Shown here: in pieces, positions 7,584 to 15,555 of the stretch
Layout of the letters: each line of letters opens with the position of its first letter
Numbering within the stretch: position 1 is the first letter of the stretch
Origin: Pseudooceanicola spongiae
Lineage (GTDB): Bacteria; Pseudomonadota; Alphaproteobacteria; Rhodobacterales; Rhodobacteraceae
Length of the DNA stretch: 64,000 bases
Reading direction: 5' to 3'
Assembly: GCF_014899185.1 (NCBI RefSeq)
Contig: NZ_CP045201.1
Span: forward strand, 1,038,501 to 1,102,500
Made by a program: the position numbers and the translations under genes
The notes under the pieces: generated by a model
The model's database searches: none
Told to the model about the DNA's origin: nothing
The model's input: only the letters and a program-made list of their open reading frames with translations

Positions 7584-8243
7584 TTGTCCGTCAAGCTCGA
7601 TATTCTCTCCGATCCGATCTGCCCCTGGTGCTATATCGGCAAGACCCAGCTGGACCGCGCCCTGGCGCAGCGCCCGGCGCATCCGTTTGTTGTCGAGTGG
7701 CACCCGTTTCAACTGAACCCGGAGATGCCGCGCGAGGGGATGAACCGGCACGACTATCTTGCCGCGCGCTTTGGTGGCGATGCAGGCTTTGAGCGCGCCG
7801 AGGCGCAGCTCTCTGCCGCCGCGGCTGCTGCCGGAGCTGAGATCAACCTTGCGGCGCTGGCCCGCATCCCCAACACGCTGGACGCGCACCGCCTGATCCA
7901 CTGGGGCGGGCTGGAGAATTGTCAGAGCCTTGTCGTCGATGGATTGTTCGCCGCCAATTTCCGCGACGGTCGCGACATCGGTCAGCATGACGTGCTGGCG
8001 GATATCGCCGACAGCGCCGGGATGGATGCCGCCCTTGTGACGCGCCTGCTGCAATCGGACGCTGATCTGCAGGCCATCCGCGACCGCGATGCCCATTCGC
8101 GTGAGATGGGCATCAGCTCGGTGCCCACCTTCGTGGTGGCCAATCAGCATGCGGTGCCCGGTGCGCAGCCGGTGGAGCTCTGGCTGAAGGTCATTGACGA
8201 GATCACCCAGAAGATCGCCACAGACGAGCAGACCGAGGTCTGA
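7584..8243 (+). CDS. DsbA-family oxidoreductase (FrnE-like)
   Basis: A 219-residue thioredoxin-fold protein with the active-site motif CPWC at residues 13-16, a long helical insertion and the cis-proline region ISSVPTFVVANQHAVPGAQP. It resembles FrnE and 2-hydroxychromene-2-carboxylate isomerase relatives and has no signal peptide, so cytosolic thiol-disulfide chemistry is expected. I chose TTG at 7584 because GGAGG lies 7 bases upstream and the protein then begins right at the first beta strand; a longer frame to 7416 adds only low-complexity sequence. The substrate is unknown. Confidence 0.88.
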   Translation: MSVKLDILSDPICPWCYIGKTQLDRALAQRPAHPFVVEWHPFQLNPEMPREGMNRHDYLAARFGGDAGFERAEAQLSAAAAAAGAEINLAALARIPNTLDAHRLIHWGGLENCQSLVVDGLFAANFRDGRDIGQHDVLADIADSAGMDAALVTRLLQSDADLQAIRDRDAHSREMGISSVPTFVVANQHAVPGAQPVELWLKVIDEITQKIATDEQTEV

Positions 8244-8265
8244 CAGCCGGGCCATTGTTCATTTT

Positions 8266-8302
8266 CGCACATCCGTCTCCGCACTGCGGGGAAGGATGTG
8301 CG
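8266..8302. other. Inverted repeat between FrnE-like gene and MFS exporter
   Basis: CGCACATCC (8266-8274) is the exact inverse of GGATGTGCG (8294-8302), with a 19-base loop. It lies 22 bases after the FrnE-like stop and has no T-run. It may be an mRNA end structure or an operator for the downstream exporter. Confidence 0.35.
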
Positions 8303-8363
8303 TCTGGTGTGGCGACCCGAAATCTGCTAGCGGCCAGCCCATTCAACTTTGAAAGGACTGCCC

Positions 8364-9575
8364 ATGGCGCGTCGATTGCACCCGGTGGAATTCGTAGCCC
8401 TGATGGCGATGATGATGGCGACCGTCGCCTTCTCGATCGATGCGATGCTGCCTGCCCTCTCCGAGATCGCGGCAGAGCTTTCGCCCGACAACGTCAACAA
8501 CGCCCAATTCGTCCTCTCGGCCTTCATGATCGGTATGGGGGTCGGCACGCTGTTCTCTGGCCCGCTGTCGGACAGTTTCGGGCGCAAGACGGTGATCCTG
8601 TTCAGCGCCGCGATCTATATCCTCGGTGCCGTGCTGGCCTGGCGCGCCCCCACGCTGGAGCTGCTGGTGATGGCGCGCATGCTGCAGGGGCTTGGCGCCG
8701 CCGGTCCGCGCGTCATCTCGATCGCCATCATCCGTGACCTCTATTCGGGACGCGAGATGGCCAAGCTCGTCTCTTTCGTGATGATGGTCTTTACCATTTT
8801 CCCCGCCATGGCGCCGCTTCTGGGGGCTCTGATCGTGGAATATGGCAATGGCTGGCGCACCCTGTTTCTGGTGTTCTTCGGCTTCTCGGCCCTCAGCTCG
8901 CTCTGGCTGGCGACCCGTCTGGACGAACCTCTGCCAGTGGAACGCCGCGTGCCCTTCCGACTGAAAAAGCTCGGGGTGGCGCTGGTGCAGATGCTGTCGA
9001 TCCCGATGGTGCGTCTGACGCTGTTGGTGCAGGTCATGATCGTGTCCATGATGTTCACCACGATCAGCCTGATCGAGCCCGCCTTCTCGGTGGTCTTTGA
9101 ACGCTCTGCCGAATTCCCCTATTGGTTCTTCGCACTTGGCGGGATGGCGGCGACATCCTCAATGGTGAACGCGATCTTTGTGGTGCGCTACGGCATGCGC
9201 AAGATCATCACACTGGCGGTTGGCGGCTTTCTGGTCGTCAGCCTGGTGATGATGGCGATGTACCTCTTCGGGCCCGGCGGCACGCCTCAGTTCATCGTCT
9301 ACATGATCTGGATGGCCGCGCTCTACTACCAGATCGGCCTGACACTGGGGAACCTCAACGCCCTCGCGATGGAGCCGCTGGGCCATATCGCGGGCCTTGC
9401 CGCTTCGGTCATGGGGGCGATTTCCACCGTCGTCGGCGCCGTCGTCTCGACCCTCGTGGCGCAGACCTTCAACGGCACCATCCTGCCGCAGCTGCTGGCC
9501 TGCACGATTTTTGCGCTGATCGCCCTGCCCGTCATGCTGCGGGTCGGCAAGCTTGAGCGGATCCGCGACCAGTAA
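8364..9575 (+). CDS. MFS transporter, Bcr/CflA drug-resistance type
   Basis: A 403-residue inner-membrane transporter with about 12 hydrophobic segments. The first-helix signature FSIDAMLPALSEIAAEL and the following GTLFSGPLSDSFGRKTVIL (MFS motif A) are typical of the DHA1 Bcr/CflA group, which exports drugs or sulfonamide-like compounds by proton antiport. ATG 8364 is preferred over TTG 8349 because GAAAGGA lies at the right distance. A strong terminator follows 25 bases after the stop, so it is probably a single-gene unit. The actual substrate cannot be inferred. Confidence 0.92.
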   Translation: MARRLHPVEFVALMAMMMATVAFSIDAMLPALSEIAAELSPDNVNNAQFVLSAFMIGMGVGTLFSGPLSDSFGRKTVILFSAAIYILGAVLAWRAPTLELLVMARMLQGLGAAGPRVISIAIIRDLYSGREMAKLVSFVMMVFTIFPAMAPLLGALIVEYGNGWRTLFLVFFGFSALSSLWLATRLDEPLPVERRVPFRLKKLGVALVQMLSIPMVRLTLLVQVMIVSMMFTTISLIEPAFSVVFERSAEFPYWFFALGGMAATSSMVNAIFVVRYGMRKIITLAVGGFLVVSLVMMAMYLFGPGGTPQFIVYMIWMAALYYQIGLTLGNLNALAMEPLGHIAGLAASVMGAISTVVGAVVSTLVAQTFNGTILPQLLACTIFALIALPVMLRVGKLERIRDQ

Positions 9576-9600
9576 ACGCAGCCCATTTTTGCCAATAAAA

Positions 9601-9632
9601 CGCGCGCCGGTCGCCCCGGCGCGCGTTTTTGT
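9601..9632 (+). terminator. Intrinsic terminator of the MFS gene
   Basis: CGCGCGCCGG pairs with CCGGCGCGCG around a short loop and is followed by TTTTTGTTT. Confidence 0.9.
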
Positions 9633-9781
9633 TTCGTTAGCGCCACCAACCGGGCCGATTTGTCGCAATCACATTTCAGTATACAAAGGCATACACAGCT
9701 TTTCGTGCACCAATCTTTAGGCTATGGAGGCGCAGAACCCCCCAAAGACCCCGATTCCTGTCAGGTGCAAGGAGCCTTCCC

Positions 9782-10996
9782 ATGACAAAGATCAAGGTAG
9801 CCAATCCCGTTGTTGAACTCGACGGCGATGAAATGACCCGCATTATCTGGGACTTCATCAAGCAAAAGCTGATCCTGCCCTATCTCGATATCGACCTGCT
9901 GTACTACGACCTCGGGATCGAGGAGCGTGACCGCACCGACGATCAGGTCACCATCGACGCCGCCAACAAGATCAAGGAGATCGGCGTTGGCGTAAAATGC
10001 GCCACCATCACCCCGGACGAGGCGCGGGTCGAGGAATTCGGCCTCAAGAAGATGTGGAAATCGCCCAACGGCACCATCCGTAACATCCTCGGCGGTGTTG
10101 TCTTCCGCCAGCCGATCATCTGCCGCAACGTGCCCCGCCTCGTGCCCGGCTGGACCTCGCCCATCGTGGTGGGCCGTCACGCCTTCGGCGATCAGTACAA
10201 GGCCACCGACTTCACCTTCCCCGGCTCCGGTCAGCTGACGATGAAATTCGTCGGCGACGACGGCACCGTGATCGAGAAGATCGTCTATGATGCGCCCTCC
10301 GCCGGGGTCTACATGGGCATGTACAACCTCGACCAGTCGATCCGCGATTTTGCCCGCGCCTCGTTCAACTACGGTCTGTCGCTGGGCTGGCCGGTATACC
10401 TCTCGACCAAGAACACCATCCTCAAGGCCTATGACGGCCGCTTCAAGGACCTGTTCCAGGAGATTTTCGAGGCCGAGTTCGAGGACAAGTTCAAGACCGC
10501 CGGCATCTGGTACGAACACCGCCTGATCGACGACATGGTCGCCTGCGCGCTGAAATGGAACGGCAAGTTCGTATGGGCCCTGAAGAACTATGATGGTGAC
10601 GTGCAGTCCGACACCGTGGCGCAGGGCTTTGGCTCGCTCGGCATGATGACCAGCCAGCTGATGACCCCCGATGGCCAGATTGTCGAGGCCGAGGCCGCGC
10701 ATGGCACCGTCACCCGCCACTACCGTCAGCACCAGGAAGGCAAGTCGACCTCGACCAACTCTATCGCCTCGATCTACGCCTGGACCGGCGCGTTGAAGCA
10801 CCGTGCCAAGCTCGACGACAACACCGCCCTGATGACCTTCGCCACGACGCTGGAAAAGGTCGTGGTCGATACGGTCGAGAGCGGATCGATGACAAAGGAT
10901 CTGGCGCTGCTGGTTGGACCCGATCAGGGCTGGCTGACCACCATCGGCTTCCTCGAAAAGGTCGATCAGAACCTCAACAAGGCGCTGGCGGGCTAA
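9782..10996 (+). CDS. icd: NADP-dependent isocitrate dehydrogenase
   Basis: A 404-residue cytosolic TCA-cycle enzyme that converts isocitrate to 2-oxoglutarate, CO2 and NADPH. The opening [21 protein letters not shown], then [12 protein letters not shown], and [29 protein letters not shown] place it in the homodimeric type common in alphaproteobacteria and mitochondria, not the E. coli type. The start has a good AAGGAG 9 bases upstream. It appears monocistronic, with a terminator before and a GC-rich hairpin after. Confidence 0.97.
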   Translation: MTKIKVANPVVELDGDEMTRIIWDFIKQKLILPYLDIDLLYYDLGIEERDRTDDQVTIDAANKIKEIGVGVKCATITPDEARVEEFGLKKMWKSPNGTIRNILGGVVFRQPIICRNVPRLVPGWTSPIVVGRHAFGDQYKATDFTFPGSGQLTMKFVGDDGTVIEKIVYDAPSAGVYMGMYNLDQSIRDFARASFNYGLSLGWPVYLSTKNTILKAYDGRFKDLFQEIFEAEFEDKFKTAGIWYEHRLIDDMVACALKWNGKFVWALKNYDGDVQSDTVAQGFGSLGMMTSQLMTPDGQIVEAEAAHGTVTRHYRQHQEGKSTSTNSIASIYAWTGALKHRAKLDDNTALMTFATTLEKVVVDTVESGSMTKDLALLVGPDQGWLTTIGFLEKVDQNLNKALAG

Positions 10997-11026
10997 GCCT
11001 GTCCCAGACAGGTCGCGAAATTTGCA

Positions 11027-11053
11027 GGGGGCGTGTCGCAGGGCACGCCCCCT
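11027..11053 (+). terminator. Hairpin after icd
   Basis: GGGGGCGTG pairs with CACGCCCCC, followed by only three T, 30 bases after the icd stop. It is a plausible weak intrinsic terminator. Confidence 0.6.
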
Positions 11054-11102
11054 TTAGCATTCATGAACCGGCGCATTCACGCCGATCGGGGGCGAAGGCC
11101 TG

Positions 11103-11135
11103 CACTGACGCAATACCGTCAAGATACCGACGTAA
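11103..11135 (+). repeat. 11-bp phased TACCGAC repeat, site B (three units)
   Basis: Units start at 11103 (CACTGACGCAA, degenerate), 11114 (TACCGTCAAGA) and 11125 (TACCGACGTAA), again in 11-bp steps. It lies between icd and the unknown gene at 11377, reading toward the latter. Confidence 0.75.
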
Positions 11136-11376
11136 GACAGCGGTGTGATTTGCCGGGGTAACCAACCGTTAACCCGCAACTTGCTAAAACGTTAAATAGT
11201 TAACTCCGGGGCCGGCGAGCGGCCCTGGAACAGGCACCAATACCGATTTCATGCTCTGGGAAATCCGTCTCTCAGACGCCCTTTGCACGACCATCTTTTC
11301 GCACTCCTGCCCCTCGCCGCCCTGCGTCGCGGCGCTACCTACCACGCTCAGGCAGGACAACCAGAACGAGGACATC

Positions 11377-11883
11377 ATGCGGGCATTGCACAATTTTCCG
11401 CGCACGGACGCCTTTCAGATCGACACCCTGATCGACGAGGTCATCGCGGATGCACTCCGCGCCCTGCGCGCCACCAACCGCCCCGATATCTGGACTCTGG
11501 CGCTGCACTGCAGCCCGTTCCGCCACACGCTCTCGGTCAGTGCCGATACCCGTTCCAATTCGGACGAGGTGGTGGCGCGGATGAACACTTTCTCACGCAT
11601 CCACTTCAAACAGGAAATCGAGGATGGCAACTTCGCCAGCGCCCAGCTTTGGCAGGCAAATGCCGGGCGCAATATGGGTCTTGCCGACTTTGACCTGCCC
11701 GATCTGGCGACACGCGCGCTGCCCGAAACCGTGATCCGCGGCGCTGATTTCTATCTCTCCCTGACGGAGGGCATGATGCGGCACCACCCCGCGTTGCTGT
11801 CGTGCTGCGCCGACAAAGCGCCTGTCCTGTTTGCCACCTCGACCGCCGACGAAGAGCTTGGCATGGTCTGGAGCGCCCGCTAA
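11377..11883 (+). CDS. Conserved-looking protein of unknown function
   Basis: 168 residues, not recognised. There is no signal peptide, membrane segment or known motif. The sequence is mixed alpha/beta in character with pairs of polar residues, RIHFKQEIEDGNFASAQLWQ in the middle and LLSCCADKAPVLF near the end; the adjacent cysteines are the only striking residues. ATG 11377 is preferred because AACGAGGA precedes it; upstream starts to 11251 extend into DNA that looks non-coding. Codon usage matches its neighbours. It sits alone between icd and a bidirectional terminator. Confidence 0.7.
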   Translation: MRALHNFPRTDAFQIDTLIDEVIADALRALRATNRPDIWTLALHCSPFRHTLSVSADTRSNSDEVVARMNTFSRIHFKQEIEDGNFASAQLWQANAGRNMGLADFDLPDLATRALPETVIRGADFYLSLTEGMMRHHPALLSCCADKAPVLFATSTADEELGMVWSAR

Positions 11884-11905
11884 CCCTCTGCTGATGCACA
11901 TGAAA

Positions 11906-11935
11906 AAAGGCCGACCCCAAGGGATCGGCCTTTCC
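11906..11935. terminator. Bidirectional terminator
   Basis: AAAGGCCGA (11906-11914) pairs with TCGGCCTTT (11925-11933), with an A-run before and T after. It serves the unknown gene on the plus strand and the PfpI-type gene on the minus strand, which converge here. Confidence 0.8.
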
Positions 11936-11979
11936 GTCAGACCCACGTTAAGGGTCGACTAACCGTTCGGCGACAGCGA

Positions 11980-12540
11980 TCAAGCCGCCTGACGGTTATG
12001 GGTGCCCTCTTCAATCTCTTCGGCAATCTTGCTGACGAAAGCGTCGAGGTCGCCGGGGTTGCGCGAGGTCACGATGCCCTTGTCGCAGGCCACCTGGCTG
12101 TCCTCCCAGAGACCGCCGGCATTGATCACGTCAGTCTTGATCGACGGATAGGAGGTTACGGCGCGTCCCTTGACGATATCAGCCTCGACCAGCATCCAAG
12201 GCCCATGGCAAATCGCGCCGATCACCTTGCCGGCGGTGTGAAATGCCTTCACCAGCGCCACAGCTTCGGGGATGGTGCGCAGGATGTCGGGGTTGATCTG
12301 ACCGCCCGGCAAGACCAGCGCGTCATAGTCAGCCACCATGACGCCAGAGATCGCCAGATCGGCCTCGGCCTCACGGCCCCAATTGTCTTCGTCCCAACCC
12401 TTGATCGGAGTGCCGTCGGGCGTGGCGACATGCACGGTCGCCCCCTTGGCGCGCAGCTGGTCGCGCGGCACTTCCAGCTCGGACTGCTCGAAGCCATTGG
12501 TGGACAGGATCAGGATGCGTGCGTCTTTGATATTAGGCAT
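11980..12540 (-). CDS. DJ-1/PfpI family protein (YhbO-like)
   Basis: A 186-residue single-domain protein of the DJ-1/PfpI superfamily, whose members act in stress defence as proteases, chaperones or disputed deglycases. It shows ILSTNGFEQSELEVPRDQL at the N-terminus, DALVLPGGQINPD, and the nucleophile elbow AICHGPW with its cysteine and adjacent histidine. ATG 12540 is chosen because GAAAGGT precedes it; the frame is open to 12696 without homology. It is transcribed alone, converging on a shared terminator. Its precise activity cannot be read from sequence. Confidence 0.92.
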   Translation of the reverse strand: MPNIKDARILILSTNGFEQSELEVPRDQLRAKGATVHVATPDGTPIKGWDEDNWGREAEADLAISGVMVADYDALVLPGGQINPDILRTIPEAVALVKAFHTAGKVIGAICHGPWMLVEADIVKGRAVTSYPSIKTDVINAGGLWEDSQVACDKGIVTSRNPGDLDAFVSKIAEEIEEGTHNRQAA

Positions 12541-12802
12541 GATGTTACCTTTCTCTTTTATTTCCGGTGTCATGCAGGCGGATTGGCCCGACATGACGGG
12601 GCGTTCTCTGCCCCTCGGCAACACAACCGTTGCCGCCGCGCATCGTTCCACAAAGAATTGGCCAGAGGCAGGAACCTGCTGATCCTTGCAGCACAATTGC
12701 TCCGCTTCGCGACGTCACAGCGCGCGCTGACCTGATTTTGCTGTCGCCCGCCCACGCACCCGATTACAAAGGAAGCAATGCTGACCTATTATCCGGTGCC
12801 CC

Positions 12803-13429
12803 ATGCCCTCTCCCCTGACGATCCCGAATGAACTCCGCCAGAACCACACCCCTCTGGAGGATGTGCAGGGCCTCTCGATCGCGCTGCTGACGGCCTCGGT
12901 CGGGCTGGTGTTCCTGACCCACCTCGGATTTCTGACCGGGCAGACCGCGGGCCTGGCGCTGATCATCGCCTATGTGACCGGCTGGGATTTCGGGCCGGTG
13001 TTCTTTCTGGTCAACCTGCCGTTCTACGCCCTCGCCTGGAAGCGCCTGGGCGCCGAGTTCACTCTAAAATCGATGCTTTGCGTGACGATCCTCTCGGTGA
13101 CGGTGGACTACATGCCGCTGGGATTGTCGTTTGACTACCTCAACCCGGTGCTGGGCACAGCGATCTTTGGCGTGCTGACGGGCTATGGTCTGCTCGGCGT
13201 ATTTCGCCACAAGGGCAGCCTCGGCGGGCTCGGCGTGATCGCCCTGTTGATCCAGGACCGCACCGGATTTCGCGCCGGATACGTCCAGCTGATCGTCGAT
13301 GCGATGTTGTTTGCGGTGGCGTTTTTCCTATTTGACACGCGCACCGTGGGATATTCGTTGTTCGGAGCCCTGATCCTGAATGGCGTGATCGCCTTCAACC
13401 ACCGGCGCGACCGCTATATCGCGGACTAG
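12803..13429 (+). CDS. YitT family membrane protein, first copy
   Basis: A 208-residue inner-membrane protein of the YitT/DUF161 family (function unknown), with about five hydrophobic segments. The signature LTHLGFLTGQTAGLALIIAYVTGW and FFLVNLPFYALAWKRLG matches the second copy directly downstream, as does the ending LGALILNGVIAFNHRRDRYI. The two are clearly paralogues from tandem duplication, 59 bases apart. The ribosome site is weak. Likely one transcription unit with the second YitT gene and the SMR exporter. Confidence 0.9.
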   Translation: MPSPLTIPNELRQNHTPLEDVQGLSIALLTASVGLVFLTHLGFLTGQTAGLALIIAYVTGWDFGPVFFLVNLPFYALAWKRLGAEFTLKSMLCVTILSVTVDYMPLGLSFDYLNPVLGTAIFGVLTGYGLLGVFRHKGSLGGLGVIALLIQDRTGFRAGYVQLIVDAMLFAVAFFLFDTRTVGYSLFGALILNGVIAFNHRRDRYIAD

Positions 13430-13462
13430 AGTGCTGGACACAAAGGCCCGCCCCGCTTACCA

Positions 13463-13481
13463 AACCGCAATACCGACAGGG
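13463..13481 (+). repeat. Single unit of the TACCGAC repeat
   Basis: ACCGCAATACCGACAGGGG matches one unit plus flank of the phased repeat family; ATACCGACAGGGGC is identical to the edge of site D. It lies 8 bases before the second YitT start, overlapping where a ribosome site would be. Confidence 0.5.
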
Positions 13482-13488
13482 GCAGTCC

Positions 13489-14103
13489 ATGACCGATGAC
13501 ACCAGCAAACCGCACAACCACTCCTTGCTCGAAGACGTGCAGGGCATCTTGTTCGGGTCGACCATGGCCGGTCTCGGCATCGTCATCCTGACCCATCTCG
13601 GCCTTGTCACCGGCCAGACTGCGGGCCTCGCGGTGCTGATTTCCTACGTCACGGGGTGGAGCTTCGGGGCGGTGTTCTTTGTGCTCAACCTGCCCTTTTA
13701 CTGGCTCGGCTATTCCCGCATGGGCCTGCGCTTTACCATCAAGACCTTCATCGCCGTGGCGCTTTTGTCGGTGCTGACAAAGTTTCTGGCCACGCAGATC
13801 AGTTTTGACACCCTGACGCCCTGGACCGGCGCCGTGATCTTCGGGATGATCATCGGATCGGGCCTTCTGGCGCTCTTCCGGCACGGTGCGTCGCTCGGCG
13901 GAGTCGGTATTCTCGCCCTCTATCTGCAGGATAAGACGGGGTTTCGGGCTGGCTACACCCAGCTATGCTTTGACGCCTGCGTCTTTGCGGCGGCGCTGTT
14001 CGTGTTGCCGCTGATGTCGGTGATCTGGTCGCTGCTCGGCGCACTGGTCATCAATCTGGTCATCGCGATCAACCACCGCAAAGACTGGTACGTTGCCACC
14101 TGA
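13489..14103 (+). CDS. YitT family membrane protein, second copy
   Basis: A 204-residue paralogue of the preceding gene with the same motif order: LLEDVQG at the N-terminus, ILTHLGLVTGQTAGLAVLISYVTGWSFGAVFFVLNLPFYWLGYSRMG, GASLGGVGILALYLQDKTGFRAGYTQ, and LVINLVIAINHRKDWYVAT at the end. About five membrane segments are visible. The C-terminal NHR(R/K)D(R/W)Y motif is shared by both copies. Its stop is followed at once by the GAGGAGG site of the SMR gene, so translation of the two is probably coupled. Function unknown. Confidence 0.9.
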   Translation: MTDDTSKPHNHSLLEDVQGILFGSTMAGLGIVILTHLGLVTGQTAGLAVLISYVTGWSFGAVFFVLNLPFYWLGYSRMGLRFTIKTFIAVALLSVLTKFLATQISFDTLTPWTGAVIFGMIIGSGLLALFRHGASLGGVGILALYLQDKTGFRAGYTQLCFDACVFAAALFVLPLMSVIWSLLGALVINLVIAINHRKDWYVAT

Positions 14104-14113
14104 GGAGGCGGAA

Positions 14114-14446
14114 TTGCCCACCTATCTGACGCTGATCATCGCCGTGATTGCCGAAACCATCGGCACAACCGCCCTGCAGGCCAGCCAGCAGTTCACCAGG
14201 CCGATCCCTGCGGTGATCACCGTGATCGGCTATGCGGCGGCGTTTTATTTCCTGTCTCTGACCCTGCGCACCCTGCCCGTCGGCGTCGTCTATGCACTCT
14301 GGAGCGGACTTGGCATCGTCCTGATCGCCATCATCGGCTTTGTCGTGTTCGGGCAAAAGCTCGACCTCGCGGCGATTCTGGGCATGGGGCTGATCTTTGC
14401 CGGCATCGCCGTGATCCAGCTCCTGTCCAACACCACGACCCACTGA
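14114..14446 (+). CDS. Small multidrug resistance exporter (EmrE-like)
   Basis: A 110-residue, four-helix inner-membrane exporter of quaternary cations by proton exchange. From TTG at 14114 it lines up with E. coli EmrE along its whole length: AETIGTTALQ holds the essential membrane glutamate at residue 14, then YAAAFYFLSLTL, PVGVVYALWSGLGIVLI and the ending LLSNTTTH. The TTG start is supported by length and by GAGGAGG immediately upstream; a TTG at 14093 would only add seven residues overlapping the previous gene. Likely co-translated with the second YitT gene. Confidence 0.92.
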   Translation: MPTYLTLIIAVIAETIGTTALQASQQFTRPIPAVITVIGYAAAFYFLSLTLRTLPVGVVYALWSGLGIVLIAIIGFVVFGQKLDLAAILGMGLIFAGIAVIQLLSNTTTH

Positions 14447-14481
14447 CCCTCCCGGGTAAGGCGCACCGAAGGCACAGCAGC

Positions 14482-14550
14482 GAAGAAGGCGCGCAACCGC
14501 CCCTTCTTCTTGCTCTTAATACTCCCGCCGGAGGCCCGGTCGACAGGCCG
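14482..14550. repeat. Hairpin plus dispersed GCCTCCGGCGG element, copy 2
   Basis: GAAGAAGG (14482-14489) pairs with CCTTCTTC (14502-14509). The reverse complement of the following bases reads GCCTCCGGCGGGAGTATT, as in copies near 6594 and 23784, and then CGGTCGACAGGCCGG. It separates the converging SMR and dehydrogenase genes and may end both transcripts. Confidence 0.6.
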
Positions 14551-14556
14551 GAAACC

Positions 14557-15429
14557 TTACCAGAGCATGGTCAACCGCTTGATAAGGCTCGAAGTATCCC
14601 ACCGCGCTCCGCCGAGTTTCTGCACGTCCTTGTAGAACTGATCGACCAGAGCCGTCACCGGAAGGCTGGCCCCGATCTCATCCCCGGTGCTCAGGCAAAT
14701 CCCGAGATCCTTGCGCATCCAGTCGACGGCAAATCCGTGTTCGAACTCATCCGCCAGCATGGTCTTGTAGCGGTTGCTCATCTGCCAGCTGCCCGCGGCC
14801 CCGGCGCTGATGACCTCGACCACCTTTTCACCATCCAGCCCGGCTTTCTGGCAGAAATGTAGTGCCTCACTGAGGCCCTGAACCGCCCCGGCGATGGCGA
14901 TCTGGTTGCACATCTTGGTGATCTGCCCCGCGCCGCTTTCGCCGATCAGGCGGCAGATCTTGGCATAGGCGGCAATCACCGGCTCGGCGCTGGCAAAGAC
15001 ATCGGCGTCGCCGCCACACATCACCGACAGTGCGCCATTCTCGGCCCCCGCCTGCCCGCCAGAGATCGGCGCATCGACAAACCCGAGGCCCTTTTCCTTG
15101 GCAATATCATAGAGTTCTCGGGTGACCTTCGCGGAAACTGTCGTGTGATCAACCAGCACCGCACCGGGCTTCATGCCGGAAAAAGCGCCAGTCTCGCCGG
15201 TGCAAACCGCACGCAGATCATCGTCGTTGCCAACGCAGGTCATCACGAAATCGGCGTCCTTGGCTGCCTCGGCTGGCGTTGTGGCAAAGGCACCGCCGTG
15301 CTCGGACACCCAAGCTTCCGCTTTGGCGGTGGTCCGGTTGTAGACGGTCACTTCGTGGCCCTTGGCGGCCAGATGACCGGCCATCGGATAGCCCATCACA
15401 CCCAATCCCAGAAACGCGACTTTCACCAT
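14557..15429 (-). CDS. 3-hydroxyisobutyrate dehydrogenase-like NAD(P) oxidoreductase
   Basis: A 290-residue beta-hydroxyacid dehydrogenase. The N-terminal Rossmann motif FLGLGVMGYPMAGHL, substrate loop VDAPISGGQAGAENG and catalytic lysine in GQITKMCNQ are intact. Members reduce or oxidise 3-hydroxyisobutyrate, tartronate semialdehyde or glyoxylate/succinic semialdehyde; the sequence does not decide between these. No valine-degradation genes adjoin it. It diverges from the penicillin-acylase-family gene across about 126 bases, which must hold promoters for both. Confidence 0.9.
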   Translation of the reverse strand: MVKVAFLGLGVMGYPMAGHLAAKGHEVTVYNRTTAKAEAWVSEHGGAFATTPAEAAKDADFVMTCVGNDDDLRAVCTGETGAFSGMKPGAVLVDHTTVSAKVTRELYDIAKEKGLGFVDAPISGGQAGAENGALSVMCGGDADVFASAEPVIAAYAKICRLIGESGAGQITKMCNQIAIAGAVQGLSEALHFCQKAGLDGEKVVEVISAGAAGSWQMSNRYKTMLADEFEHGFAVDWMRKDLGICLSTGDEIGASLPVTALVDQFYKDVQKLGGARWDTSSLIKRLTMLW

Positions 15430-15555
15430 GGTTCAATCCCTTGTATTGCAGCAGTCGCACAAAGTAGTGTCGGCCCGAGGCCCGGAACGCAAGAGCCGGA
15501 CCCGATCGCCGGGCGACAGGCCGGGGAATTGCCCGGGACAAGGCAAGGGATCTGA

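Larger units (their letters stand above)
10997..11376. other. 380-base intergenic region after icd
   Basis: It holds a GC hairpin (11027-11053), phased-repeat site B (11103-11135), and a short AT-rich stretch (11165-11203) with three GTTAA motifs, two as the palindrome GTTAAC. These do not have CtrA spacing (TTAA-N7-TTAA). A reading frame entering the next gene from 11251 exists but lacks family support. Confidence 0.5.

Noticed and set aside
4318..10996. Search for a multi-gene defence or toxin-antitoxin system
   Set aside because: No paired small toxin/antitoxin genes, nuclease-helicase sets or reverse transcriptases are present here or elsewhere in the window.
11165..11203. Cluster of GTTAA/GTTAAC motifs as a possible CtrA site
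   Set aside because: The TTAA spacing is 4 and 19 bases, not the 7 required for CtrA.
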